From: VXNF01 sp965116465
GTDB lineage: Bacteria; Actinomycetota; Acidimicrobiia; Acidimicrobiales; CATQHL01
Assembly: GCA_965116465.1 (NCBI GenBank)
Contig: OZ220687.1
Span: 1,054,001 to 1,118,000 of the forward strand
Direction: 5' to 3'
DNA length: 64,000 nucleotides
A program made the position numbers and the translations under genes. Positions 1 to 9,100 of this stretch are shown here, piece after piece. The notes below the pieces were generated by a model. It did no database searches, was not told the DNA's origin, and worked only from the letters and a program-made list of their open reading frames with translations. How positions within the stretch are numbered: the first letter of the stretch is position 1; each line of letters opens with the position of its first letter.

Positions 1-459
1 CACCACGACCACATCGGGGCCGTGCCGCAGGTCCGCGACGCGGGCTACGACGTGCTCGTCACCGCCGGCGACGCCCACATGCTGCCCGCCTACGACCAGA
101 TCCTGGACGGCGACTCGGCGGTGGAGGTGGGACGGCTGCGCCTGCTCACGACCATCACGCCGGGGCACACCGCCGGGTCGATCTGCTTCAAGGTGGACGG
201 CTCGCCTGTGCTGTTCAGCGGCGACACCCTCTTCCCGGGCGGCCCCGGCCTCACCCGCGACGGCTTCGAGTTCCGCGAGGGCAAGCCGCCCCCCGCCGAG
301 TTCCCCTGCGGCGACTTCGCCACCATCATCCAGTCGATCGACGAGCTGATCTTCTCCCGCCACGCCCCCGAGGTGATCGTCATGCCCGGCCACGGCGACG
401 ACACCACCATCGGCAACGAGAGCCCCCACCTGCAGGAGTGGATCGACCGCGGCTGGTAA
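1..459 (+). CDS. MBL-fold metallo-hydrolase (5' truncated)
   Basis: The reading frame is open from base 1, so the gene starts before the window. The first visible residues are HHDHIGAVPQV, the end of the HxHxDH zinc-binding motif of the metallo-beta-lactamase fold. Later motifs fit the glyoxalase II-like branch: GHTAGSICF (third zinc histidine), GDTLFPGG (bridging aspartate) and MPGHGDDT near the C-terminus. The product is probably a cytoplasmic zinc hydrolase acting on a thioester or similar small substrate. The substrate cannot be deduced. About 60-80 N-terminal residues are missing compared with usual family members. Confidence 0.88.
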   Translation, partial: HHDHIGAVPQVRDAGYDVLVTAGDAHMLPAYDQILDGDSAVEVGRLRLLTTITPGHTAGSICFKVDGSPVLFSGDTLFPGGPGLTRDGFEFREGKPPPAEFPCGDFATIIQSIDELIFSRHAPEVIVMPGHGDDTTIGNESPHLQEWIDRGW

Positions 460-481
460 GCCTGAATTGCGCCGGGACGGC

Positions 482-991
482 TCAAGCCTCGGCGGTCAGC
501 AGCCTCCCGCCGCTGCGGCGCAGTTCCAATTCGGCGTTGATCCGGGCCACGACGTCGGCCTCCGGGCAGACCGGTTGGTCGCCGTAGTGCTCGGCGAACC
601 ACCGCTGGACATCATTGCTTCGCCAGAGCCGGTAGCGACTGCGGGGGTCCGTCGCCGGAGGAGGGAATCCGCCGGGGCCACGCTTACCGGCAATCAGTAG
701 CCGGACACTCTCCCGCGTCCGGCCGGTCCGGGAGGCGATATCGGAGATCGACAGGAGATCGGCACCGGCGATCCGGACGACCGTCACTCCGGGAAGGCTC
801 TCGAGCGCGGCGACGGCGGAGCGGACCGCCTCCCCGGCAGTCGGGGCCTCACGGTCGAAGTCCACGAACTGCACCCCATTGGAGCACCCCACGAGGGCAT
901 CGTCACATCCCGCCTCGAACACCGCGTCGAACATCTCGTCGGACTGAAGATCGGCACCCTCAACGATGAGCACGAATCGGTAGGTCCTCAT
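482..991 (-). CDS. Helix-turn-helix domain protein
   Basis: The 169-residue protein has two parts. Residues about 1-75 form an alpha/beta segment with no family I recognise. Residues about 76-140 contain a MerR/excisionase-like helix-turn-helix (SISDIASRTGRTRESVRLL) followed by a basic wing-like stretch rich in Arg and Pro. It is probably a small DNA-binding protein. The ATG follows a clear AGGAGAG ribosome site. It ends convergently with the metallo-hydrolase, 22 bases apart, and lies downstream of the retropepsin pair on the same strand. No ligand domain is evident, so a regulatory target cannot be named. Confidence 0.7.
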   Translation of the reverse strand: MRTYRFVLIVEGADLQSDEMFDAVFEAGCDDALVGCSNGVQFVDFDREAPTAGEAVRSAVAALESLPGVTVVRIAGADLLSISDIASRTGRTRESVRLLIAGKRGPGGFPPPATDPRSRYRLWRSNDVQRWFAEHYGDQPVCPEADVVARINAELELRRSGGRLLTAEA

Positions 992-1087
992 CTCTCTCCT
1001 CTATGGCTGACTGTGCGGGCAGCGAACGAGCGCACGCCTAATAGGCCCGTGCGTCGGCGTGCCACGCGATTCTGCCAGATGCACAGA

Positions 1088-1477
1088 TCAGATGGCCTCG
1101 AATGCACCGCGTCGGATCGCGAAGTCGAACTCGATGAGGTAGTCCATCCCGACGAGCAGATCAGTGCCTCTGAGCGCATGGCTCGCCACGCTGGCGCAGA
1201 TTGTGCGCGGTGGCAGTGGGGGGACCTGTAGTTGGAATTCGATCAGGCCGCCGACTTCAATGGTCTTGCCGTCGACCCCGACAATCGGTGGACTGGCGTC
1301 GTGTAAGACGGCATTCAGCGCAGCAACGACGCTCGGCGAAACGAGGGTGACCTGGCCACCCGTGTCGATGATCGCTCTGAGTTCTGCCGAGTGGAATGTG
1401 CCCGCGAGCGAAACCGTCGCCGTCGTGGTTGGCCGGTTCTCGGGCGGAGGGGCGCTCGCGGAGTCGCCCCTACTCAC
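1088..1477 (-). CDS. Retropepsin-like aspartic protease
   Basis: The 129-residue protein has the two hallmarks of a single-lobe (retropepsin-type) aspartic protease: the catalytic triad D38-T39-G40 in AIIDTGGQVTLVS, and the C-terminal hydrophobic-Gly motif in LLVGMDYL. Such proteins act as homodimers, each chain giving one Asp. No signal peptide is seen, so it is probably cytoplasmic. Its GTG start overlaps the stop of the upstream partner gene by 8 bases, implying translational coupling. Bacterial genomes often carry a small clan-AA protease beside a short partner. The substrate and role are unknown, and a toxin-antitoxin-like or protein-processing role is only a guess. Confidence 0.72.
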   Translation of the reverse strand: MSRGDSASAPPPENRPTTTATVSLAGTFHSAELRAIIDTGGQVTLVSPSVVAALNAVLHDASPPIVGVDGKTIEVGGLIEFQLQVPPLPPRTICASVASHALRGTDLLVGMDYLIEFDFAIRRGAFEAI

Positions 1478-1748
1478 CGCTGCCGGCAGGGATCAGCGCG
1501 TCCGACCGGACGTACCCTGATTGGAGTGCGGGGTGGCCGATGGGGTGGATCGAGAAGCCGCCAGGCGGGTACCGTCGAAGGCCAACCTCCTTGGCGCGAG
1601 CACGCTCGTCGAACACGTCGATTAGTTCTCCGTCGCTCATGAGTGCGTAGCCCCCGCGATGTTCGGGCAGCAGATCGGCTTCGAGGTTCGCCAGAAATAC
1701 GGCCTGATTCTCAGTGACCTGCCCGAATATCGCACGATGCTCCGGCAT
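1470..1748 (-). CDS. Small conserved partner of the retropepsin-like protease
   Basis: This 92-residue product starts at an ATG preceded by a strong AAGGAGG site. A longer in-frame start 42 bases upstream lacks this signal. The sequence (LLPEHRGGYALMSDGEL..VFDERARA..VGLRRYPPGGFSI) resembles the short DUF5678-like proteins often found directly before retropepsin-like genes. The family name is from memory and no function is established. It overlaps the protease gene by 8 bases, so the two are cotranscribed and probably made in fixed ratio. A TATAGT hexamer at 1836-1841 on the minus strand is a plausible -10 element for the pair. Confidence 0.62.
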   Translation of the reverse strand: MPEHRAIFGQVTENQAVFLANLEADLLPEHRGGYALMSDGELIDVFDERARAKEVGLRRYPPGGFSIHPIGHPALQSGYVRSDALIPAGSGE

Positions 1749-2006
1749 CGGTCCTCCTTCTCCCTTGGCCGCCGGCCCCGCGAATGCCATCGAACGGCAC
1801 TGAAACTCCTGGTCACGGGGTAGACGGGCTACTCGACTATACAGCGGGGTGGCCCATCAACCGGGCATCCTGCCGAGGGCCCGCCGTCGAGACCGGCCGG
1901 AGGAGGGCCTGCTCCGGGCGGGCGTGCGGACTGCCTCCTGCCCGGGCCGGGGCTCGATACCGGTCGGATTCCGGCCTGCTCCGGAATGACGGGGAGGGGG
2001 CGCCCG

Positions 2007-2012
2007 TAGACT
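2007..2012 (+). promoter_or_regulatory. Leaderless -10 element of sufC
   Basis: TAGACT lies exactly 7 nt before the GTG of sufC, so transcription should begin at the start codon. No Shine-Dalgarno sequence is present. A convincing -35 is not visible. Confidence 0.55.
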
Positions 2013-2019
2013 TCGTGGC

Positions 2020-2775
<756 letters not shown>

Positions 2776-2788
2776 GAGTCCCGCCCCG

Positions 2789-4024
2789 ATGAGCGACCTG
2801 GCCGGCGCCACCAAGGCGGACTTCCCGCTGCTGGCCCGGGAGGTCTACGACAAGCCGATCGTCTACTTGGACTCTGCGGCCACCTCCCAGAAGCCACAGG
2901 CGGTGCTGGACGCCATGGACGCCTACTACCGCACCGTGAACGCCAACGTCCACCGGGGCGCCTACCACATCGCCGACATCGCCACGCAGGCCATGGAGGA
3001 GGCGCGGGCCAAGCTGCAGCACTTCATCGGCGCCGCCTCGCCGCGGGAGATCATCTTCTGCCGCAATGCCACCGAGGCCGTGAACCTGGTGGCCCACAGC
3101 TGGGGGCGCACCAACCTCCGCGAGGGCGACGCTGTGCTGCTCACCCACATGGAGCACCACGCCAACATCGTCCCCTGGCACATGCTTGCCGCCGAGCGCG
3201 GCATCGAGTTGCGCTGGCTGCCGCTCGACGATGACGGCCGGCTGGATCTGCGCCACCTGGACCGGCTGCTGGACGGCGTGCGCCTGGTGGCCTTCAGCGC
3301 CATGTCCAACGTGCTGGGCACGATCCCGCCGATCCGCCGCATCGCCGACGCCGCCCACGAGCGGGGAGCCATCGTGCTGCTGGACGGCGCCCAGTACGTG
3401 CCCCACGTGCCGACCGACGTGACCGAGTTGGGCTGTGACTTCCTGGCCTTCTCCGGCCACAAGATGTGCGGGCCCACCGGCATCGGGGTGCTGTGGGGAC
3501 GGGAGGAGCTGCTGGAGTCCATGCCCCCGTTCATGGGCGGCGGCGAGATGATCCTGAACGTCACGACCGAGGGGTTCCTGCCCAACGAGTTGCCCTGGAA
3601 GTTCGAGGCCGGCACGCCGGCCATCGCCGAGGTGGTCGGGCTGGGCGCGGCGGTGGACTACCTGCGCGGCATCGGCATGGAGGCCGTGCGCCGCCATGAC
3701 ACGTCCCTCACGGCCTACGCCCTGCGCACGCTCACCGAGCGCCACGGTGACACCCTCACCATCCACGGCCCGCCCGAACCGGCCGCCCGCGGCGGCGTGC
3801 TGTCGTTCGCCTACGGCGATGTGCACGCCCACGACATCTCCCAGGTGCTGGACGAGCACGCCGTCTGCGTGCGCGCCGGCCATCACTGCGCCAAGCCGCT
3901 GATGCGTCGCCTGGGGGTGGTGGCCACGGCCCGGGCCTCGGTGTACATCTACAACGACGAGTCCGACATCGACCACCTGGCCGAGGCCCTGGATCGCGTG
4001 GGCGATCTGTTCGGGCCCCAATAG
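2789..4024 (+). CDS. sufS: Cysteine desulfurase SufS
   Basis: SufS is a PLP enzyme that takes sulfur from L-cysteine as a persulfide and passes it to SufU for Fe-S assembly. The 411-residue product is of normal group II length. The PLP lysine sits in SGHKMCGPTG (about residue 225), the substrate and cofactor region includes HxEHHAN-like THMEHHANIVPW, and the persulfide cysteine is in RAGHHCAKPLM (about residue 367). It is the middle gene of sufC-sufS-sufU, with 13- and 14-base gaps, and is therefore probably translated from a shared mRNA. Confidence 0.96.
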   Translation: MSDLAGATKADFPLLAREVYDKPIVYLDSAATSQKPQAVLDAMDAYYRTVNANVHRGAYHIADIATQAMEEARAKLQHFIGAASPREIIFCRNATEAVNLVAHSWGRTNLREGDAVLLTHMEHHANIVPWHMLAAERGIELRWLPLDDDGRLDLRHLDRLLDGVRLVAFSAMSNVLGTIPPIRRIADAAHERGAIVLLDGAQYVPHVPTDVTELGCDFLAFSGHKMCGPTGIGVLWGREELLESMPPFMGGGEMILNVTTEGFLPNELPWKFEAGTPAIAEVVGLGAAVDYLRGIGMEAVRRHDTSLTAYALRTLTERHGDTLTIHGPPEPAARGGVLSFAYGDVHAHDISQVLDEHAVCVRAGHHCAKPLMRRLGVVATARASVYIYNDESDIDHLAEALDRVGDLFGPQ

Positions 4025-4038
4025 CCTCGGAATCCACT

Positions 4039-4482
4039 ATGGGTGGCCTCGAGGACCTCTACCGGGAGATCGTGCTGGATCACTACCGGAACCCGCGCAA
4101 CCGGGGTGAGTTGCCCTGCCCGCCCGCCACCCGGGCCGAGGGCTTCAACCCGCTGTGCGGCGACGAGGTGGTGGTCTACGCCGACATCGCCGACGGTGTG
4201 GTGCGCGACGTGCGCGTCGGCGGCCAGGGATGCTCGATCAGCCAGTCCACCGCCTCGATGATGTCGGTGGCGGTGAAGGGCCGCAGCCTCGAAGAGGTGG
4301 GGAAGCTGGAGCGCTCGTTCAAGGCGATGATGTCGATCGTGACCGACGGCGGCGAGGTGGCCCCGCCCGCCGACCTCGGCGACCTCGAGGCCCTGCGGGG
4401 CGTCGTGAAGTTCCCGGTGCGCATCAAGTGCGCCACCCTCTGCTGGAACACCCTCGCCGAGAGCCTCCGCGACCAGCCGTAG
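4039..4482 (+). CDS. sufU: Fe-S sulfurtransfer/scaffold protein SufU
   Basis: SufU is the zinc-dependent sulfur acceptor that docks on SufS. The 147-residue protein has the expected ligands: C40 and D42 in NPLCGDEV, C65 in GGQGCSIS, and C131 in KCATLCW. The insertion between the second and third cysteines (VAVKGRSLEEV and following) distinguishes SufU from IscU. It closes the sufC-sufS-sufU operon. GCGGGC and GCCCGC arms at about 4484-4511 could form a weak hairpin after the stop, but no T-run follows. Confidence 0.94.
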   Translation: MGGLEDLYREIVLDHYRNPRNRGELPCPPATRAEGFNPLCGDEVVVYADIADGVVRDVRVGGQGCSISQSTASMMSVAVKGRSLEEVGKLERSFKAMMSIVTDGGEVAPPADLGDLEALRGVVKFPVRIKCATLCWNTLAESLRDQP

Positions 4483-4581
4483 GCGGGCTCCCGCAGCGGA
4501 CTCGGCCCGCTTCCCGTGCCCGGCGCCGGCGGCGCGCCGCCACGTTCGAGCCCCGGCAGTACCGGTCTCCGGGTGCTAGAC

Positions 4582-4594
4582 AACGGTCACCGTT
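4582..4594. promoter_or_regulatory. Palindromic operator candidate before the ABC importer operon
   Basis: A perfect 13-base palindrome, AACGGT-C-ACCGTT, lies 22 bases before the ATG of the binding-protein gene and just before its AGGGGGAAG ribosome site. Its position suits a repressor site, possibly for the GntR/LacI-type regulator at 9438-10634. The inverted repeat before that regulator's own gene is different in sequence, so the pairing is not demonstrated. Confidence 0.4.
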
Positions 4595-4616
4595 CTCAAC
4601 TCACGAGGGGGAAGAC

Positions 4617-6299
4617 ATGAGCAGAACGAAGAAGCTCCACTGGCGTGCCATGGCGACGGTCGCCTGCGCCGTCGTGTTGCTCGCGGTCGGCCTGACCGCC
4701 TGCGCCGCCGACGACGGCGCCGCCGAGGTGGCCGACACCGCGCTCGCCGAGGCGAACGCCGCCAACAGCGAGGCGGCGACCGCGCTGGCCGACGCGGAGG
4801 CCGCCACCGCTGCGGCCGAGGCGGCACTGAGGGCCGCCGAGGCGGCGCAGGCGGCCGCCGATCTGGCACAGGCCACCGCCGAGGGCAACCAGGAGGCAGT
4901 GGCCGCGGCCGAGGCCGCGCTGGCCGACGCGCAGGCCGCGGCGGCCGCGGCGCGCGACGAGGCCGCGGCTGCGCAGGCCGAGGCCGACTCGGCGCGCGAG
5001 GCCGCGGAGGCGGCCCAGGCGGAGGCCGACGCGCAGGCCGCCGCCGCGGCGGCCGCAGCGGAGGAGCCGCCACCACCGCCGCCCGAGCCCGCGGCCGCGG
5101 AGCCGGTGACGATCTCGTTCCTCGGGTTCTACGGCCCCGAGGGCGTGGCACCGCTGCTCGACGCCTTCCACGCGGAGAACCCGGGCATCACCGTGGAATA
5201 CCAGTCCGTGCCGTTCGGGGAACTCAACCAGGTCATCCAGAGCCGCCTGGCGAACGGCGGGGAGAGCCCCGACGTCTACATCGCCGACCAGCCACGGGTT
5301 GCGGCGCTGGACAACCAGGGGTTCCTGCACGACGTCACCGACGCCGTCGGCGACGCCGCCAACGACTGGGTGGACACCGCCCTGACGGCCTCCACCGTGG
5401 ACGGCAGGCTGATGGCGCTGCCGCTCAACACCTCGACGCAGATCCTCTACTACAACAAGACGCTGCTGGACCAGGCGGGGATTCCCTACCCGTCCACGTC
5501 GCCCGACGACCGCATGACCTGGGACGAGCTCGTCGCCTTGGCGCGCCAGGCCCAGGAGGGCGGCGCCACCTACGGCTTCCAGTTCGACCAGGTGAGCCGC
5601 TACTACCAGTTGCAGCCGCTGATCGAGTCGCTCGGCGGAGGCCCCGGGTTGACAGGTCCGGGCAACCTGACGCCCGACCTGGTGAACGACGGCTGGATCA
5701 GGGCGATGGCGTTCTACGCCAGCCTGTTCGCCGACGACGGCGTGGCGCCGCGCGGCATGCCGCCGGAGGAGACCCCCAATGCCTTCGCGGCGGGCGAGGT
5801 CGCCTTCTACCTCGGCGGGACCCACTGGGGCGGCATCTACGAGCTCTTCTGGCCACTCGACTTCGACCTGGGCTTCGCGCCCCACCCGTACTTCGAGGGT
5901 TACGACCCGGTCACGCCGACGGGCGCGCTGTCGCTCGGCGTGAACCCCAACAGCCCCAACACGGAGGCGGCCACCACCTTCGCCAAGTGGGTCACCACCT
6001 CGCCCACAGGCACGAACGTCTTCCTGACCGTGGACGTCGCCCCGCCGGCGCTGACCGACGCCCTGCCGACGTTCATCGTCTCCCCGCCGTGGGACCGCGG
6101 CGAGGGCGGCACCACGGCCGGCGAGCTGGTCGAGTACGAGCTGGACAACACCTCCGTGGTGCGGCCGCGCAGCATCGGCTACATCCAGTTCGAGGAGATC
6201 ATGGGACGGGCCTTCGAGGACATCCGCAACGGCCTCGACGTGCGCGAGACCCTCGAGCGCGCCCAGTCCGAGTTGGAGGCCCAACTCCCCAGCGGCTGA
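4617..6299 (+). CDS. Extracellular solute-binding lipoprotein with Ala-rich stalk
   Basis: This is a 560-residue CUT1-type binding protein of an ABC importer. Residues 1-28 form a lipoprotein signal with lipobox LTAC (lipidated C29). Residues about 30-150 are almost entirely Ala/Glu/Asp/Gln in a heptad-like pattern, predicted to be a long alpha-helical coiled coil, followed by a proline hinge (EEPPPPPPEP). The binding domain runs from about residue 160 to the end (TISFLGFYGPEG, SPDVYIADQPRVAALDNQG, FAAGEVAFYLGG). The usual family length is about 430, so the stalk is the oddity. The ATG is set by GAGGGGGAAG upstream. Its stop overlaps the next ATG by one base. Confidence 0.9.
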   Translation: MSRTKKLHWRAMATVACAVVLLAVGLTACAADDGAAEVADTALAEANAANSEAATALADAEAATAAAEAALRAAEAAQAAADLAQATAEGNQEAVAAAEAALADAQAAAAAARDEAAAAQAEADSAREAAEAAQAEADAQAAAAAAAAEEPPPPPPEPAAAEPVTISFLGFYGPEGVAPLLDAFHAENPGITVEYQSVPFGELNQVIQSRLANGGESPDVYIADQPRVAALDNQGFLHDVTDAVGDAANDWVDTALTASTVDGRLMALPLNTSTQILYYNKTLLDQAGIPYPSTSPDDRMTWDELVALARQAQEGGATYGFQFDQVSRYYQLQPLIESLGGGPGLTGPGNLTPDLVNDGWIRAMAFYASLFADDGVAPRGMPPEETPNAFAAGEVAFYLGGTHWGGIYELFWPLDFDLGFAPHPYFEGYDPVTPTGALSLGVNPNSPNTEAATTFAKWVTTSPTGTNVFLTVDVAPPALTDALPTFIVSPPWDRGEGGTTAGELVEYELDNTSVVRPRSIGYIQFEEIMGRAFEDIRNGLDVRETLERAQSELEAQLPSG

Positions 6300-7204
6300 T
6301 GGCCCAGCCTTCTGCGCGGGCGGTGTCGCTGTCCAGGCGGCGCCGCCCGCGCTCGGGCGGTGCGGTCGCCATGGTCTTCCTGGCGCCCGCGCTGGCGACC
6401 CTGCTGCTGACGCGCCTCGCCCCGGCGGTCGACACGTTCATCGCCAGCCTGCGCGCCGGCGGCACCTGGACCCTCGCCAACTACGCCGAGCTCGGGGCGG
6501 AAACGTTCCGCGAGGCCGTCGTGACGACGGTCGTCTTCAACGTCATCATCAACCCGGCACAGGTGCTGGTCTCCTACGCCTTGGCGGTGGTGCTCTCCCA
6601 GCGGCTCCCCGCCGTCGGGCTGTGGCGCACGCTGGTCTTCCTGCCGATGGCGGTGCCGCCGGCGGTGTCGACGGTCGTGTGGGGAATATGGTTCCGCCCC
6701 GGCGACGGGATCGTGAACAGCCTGCTGGGAGTCGTGGGGCTGCCCGACCAGCCCTTCCTGACGTCGCCGGGCCAGGCCCTGTACGTGATCATGGTCATCG
6801 CCAGCTGGATCGGGGTCGGCTACTGGATGATGTTCCTCATCGCCGGCATCAAGAACGTGCCCGGCGAGATGCTCGAGGCCGCCGCCATCGACGGCGCCGA
6901 CTGGTGGCGGCGGCTCGTGGTGATCGTCACGCCGATGGTCCGCCGGCAGTTGAGCTTCGTCCTCGTCGCCGCCACCGTGGCGAACTTCCTGCTGTTCGTG
7001 CCGGTGCAGGTGCTCACCCGCGGCGGCCCCGCCGGCAGCACCAACCTCGTGATGTATGAGGCGTACACGCAGGCCTTCGTCTTCAACGACCCCGGTCCGG
7101 CCTTCGCCCAGATCACCGTTCTCGTGGCGCTGGTGGCCGTCATCGTGGCCGTGCAGTTCCGGCTGATGAGCGGTCCCACCGAGCGGGTCCGTCATGCGTC
7201 TTGA
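6299..7204 (+). CDS. ABC sugar-type importer permease 1
   Basis: This 301-residue inner-membrane permease belongs to the MalF/UgpA (CUT1) family. It has about six hydrophobic helices and the cytoplasmic EAA loop (EAAAIDGADWWRRLVVIVTP), which contacts the ATPase. The start ATG overlaps the stop of the binding protein (TGATG), and the 3' end overlaps permease 2 by 11 bases, so the three genes are translationally coupled. The substrate cannot be read from sequence. The downstream nucleoside hydrolase hints at a nucleoside or related glycoside. Confidence 0.92.
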   Translation: MAQPSARAVSLSRRRRPRSGGAVAMVFLAPALATLLLTRLAPAVDTFIASLRAGGTWTLANYAELGAETFREAVVTTVVFNVIINPAQVLVSYALAVVLSQRLPAVGLWRTLVFLPMAVPPAVSTVVWGIWFRPGDGIVNSLLGVVGLPDQPFLTSPGQALYVIMVIASWIGVGYWMMFLIAGIKNVPGEMLEAAAIDGADWWRRLVVIVTPMVRRQLSFVLVAATVANFLLFVPVQVLTRGGPAGSTNLVMYEAYTQAFVFNDPGPAFAQITVLVALVAVIVAVQFRLMSGPTERVRHAS

Positions 7205-8036
7205 CATGCCGCGCTGGGCCCGGATGCCCCTGGCGGTGCTCGTGGCGGTGGGCGCGATCCTGTGGTTGGCCCCGCTGGCCTGGACCGTGGCCTCCGGGCT
7301 CCGTCCCGCCAACGCCGTGTTCCGGTCCTTCCGGGGCCTGAACTGGCGCACGTTCATCCCCGACGCGGTCACCGCCGAGAACGTGGCGGCGGTCGCCGGC
7401 GGCACGCTGGGGCGCGCCATTCTCAACTCGCTGATCGTGGCGGGCGCAACGGTCGTCCTAGGCGTGCTGATATCCGCCATGGCGGCGTACGGGCTGACGG
7501 CGTTCCGCTTCCGAGGCCGCGGGTTCGTCTTCGCCCTGGTCGTGCTGGCGTTCATGGTGCCGTTCGAGGCGCTGGCGATCCCCCTGGCCGACAGCGCCCG
7601 GAGCGTGGGGCTGGACAACAGCTACATCGGCCTGATCCTGCCGGGCGTGGGCAACGGGCTGGCGATCTTCCTGTTGCGCCAGTTCTACCTCGACATCCCC
7701 GTGGAACTCGCCGAGGCCGCCTCCATCGACGGCGCCGGCGCCTGGCGGATCTTCAAGCACGTGTACCTGCCCCTGACCGGACCGGCCATGGTGGGCGCCG
7801 GCATCATCATCTTCGTCTTCCAGTGGCAGGCCTACCTGCTGCCGCTGCTGCTCACCACCGACCCGTCGATGGATGTCGGGGCCGTCGCACTCGCCCGGTT
7901 GTTCGGGCAGTACGGGGTGGACTGGGGGATGCTCTTCGCCGGCGCCGCGTTCCTGTGCCTGGTCCCGGCGATCGTGCTGCTGACCTTCCAGCGCACGTTC
8001 ACCGAGTCGGTCGTGGGATCGGCGGTGAAGGGATGA
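7194..8036 (+). CDS. ABC sugar-type importer permease 2
   Basis: This 280-residue permease is of the MalG/UgpE (CUT1) family. It has about six membrane helices and an EAA loop reading EAASIDGAGAWRIFKHVYLP, typical of the second permease subunit. It overlaps permease 1 by 11 bases. No ATP-binding subunit gene follows. The next gene, 80 bases on, is a nucleoside hydrolase. CUT1 systems often share one MsmK/UgpC-like ATPase encoded elsewhere, which is the likely case here. Confidence 0.92.
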   Translation: MRLDMPRWARMPLAVLVAVGAILWLAPLAWTVASGLRPANAVFRSFRGLNWRTFIPDAVTAENVAAVAGGTLGRAILNSLIVAGATVVLGVLISAMAAYGLTAFRFRGRGFVFALVVLAFMVPFEALAIPLADSARSVGLDNSYIGLILPGVGNGLAIFLLRQFYLDIPVELAEAASIDGAGAWRIFKHVYLPLTGPAMVGAGIIIFVFQWQAYLLPLLLTTDPSMDVGAVALARLFGQYGVDWGMLFAGAAFLCLVPAIVLLTFQRTFTESVVGSAVKG

Positions 8037-8116
8037 ACCGGGTGCTCACGGGCGCCCGGCCGGGCGACTGAACCCACTGGGACGGCCCCACGGGACCGAC
8101 GGAAGGAATCCGCGTC

Positions 8117-9076
8117 ATGACCCAACTGCTCCTCGACACCGACATCGGCACCGACGTGGACGATGCGCTGGCGCTGGCGCTGCTCATCGCCGAGCCGGAC
8201 GTGGACCTCGTCGGAGTGACGACCGTCCACGGCCACGCGCCCCTGCGCGCCGCCATCGCCCGGTCGCTGCTGGAGGTCTCCGACAAGCGCCACGTGCCCG
8301 TCGTGGCGGGTCGCTCGACGCCGCTGCGACGCAGCAGCGTCGAGGGGTTCCACTGGAACGAGATGTGGGGCCACGAGGGTGCCGGCGTGCTGAGCGACGA
8401 ACAGCGCCGGATCGCCGATGACGATCCCACCCGCGAGGACGCTGCCCGGTTCATCCTCGATGCCGCCGGGCGCGCCCCGGACCCGCTGGCGGTGCTGACC
8501 GTCGGACCGGTCACCAACCTCGCTCTGGCACTGCAGATGGAGCCGGGACTGGCAGGGGCGCTGGGCCCGGTGACGATCATGGGCGGGATCGTGGAGCGGC
8601 ACCTGGTGGCCTGGCCCGCGACCTTCGAGACGAACCTCAACTCCGACCCGCTCGCCGCCGCAATCGTGCTCGGCTCGGGGTTGGACATCACGCTCGTGCC
8701 CCTGGAGGTGACCCTGCAGGTGTACCTCGACCGGGCCGACCGGGACCGACTCGCCGTCGATGGCGGCCCCGTCTCCAAGAAGCTGGTCCGCCTCATCTCC
8801 GAGATGCACGAGCCATTCGGTGGCTTCGCGGCGAAGTACGGCCTGGACGGCTCCCACTTCGACGAGCGCACCTACCTGCACGACCCTCTCGCCGTGCACG
8901 TCGCCCTCGGCGGCACCCACGCCACGCTGCGGGACGCCGCCATCGCCGTCGAGTACGAGGGACAGATCCTGCGCACCATCGACCACCCCGAACGCCACCC
9001 CAACATGCGGGTCTGCTCGGCGGCCGACGGCGCCGCCTTCGTGGCCGACTGGATGGACGCCGTCGTGGAGGTCTGA
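8117..9076 (+). CDS. Nucleoside hydrolase (IunH/URH family)
   Basis: The 319-residue enzyme should split the N-glycosidic bond of ribonucleosides. The family's calcium-binding motif DTDIGTDVDDALAL starts at residue 7. The conserved VGPVTNLALAL and NLNSDPLAA segments and a C-terminal HDPLAV (Asp-ligand) motif are all present, so it looks active. No signal peptide is present, so it acts in the cytoplasm. A GGAAGG site precedes the ATG. Its place after an importer suggests that the importer brings in nucleosides, which this enzyme cleaves to base and ribose. That link is inference. Confidence 0.92.
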   Translation: MTQLLLDTDIGTDVDDALALALLIAEPDVDLVGVTTVHGHAPLRAAIARSLLEVSDKRHVPVVAGRSTPLRRSSVEGFHWNEMWGHEGAGVLSDEQRRIADDDPTREDAARFILDAAGRAPDPLAVLTVGPVTNLALALQMEPGLAGALGPVTIMGGIVERHLVAWPATFETNLNSDPLAAAIVLGSGLDITLVPLEVTLQVYLDRADRDRLAVDGGPVSKKLVRLISEMHEPFGGFAAKYGLDGSHFDERTYLHDPLAVHVALGGTHATLRDAAIAVEYEGQILRTIDHPERHPNMRVCSAADGAAFVADWMDAVVEV

Positions 9077-9100
9077 GTCCGGATCCTCCGGCGCGCGCTC

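Noticed and set aside
4750..5090. Tandem DNA repeat or CRISPR-like array in the binding-protein gene
   Set aside because: The repetitiveness comes from Ala/Glu codons (GCG, GCC, GAG) of the coiled-coil stalk. There are no regular spacers.
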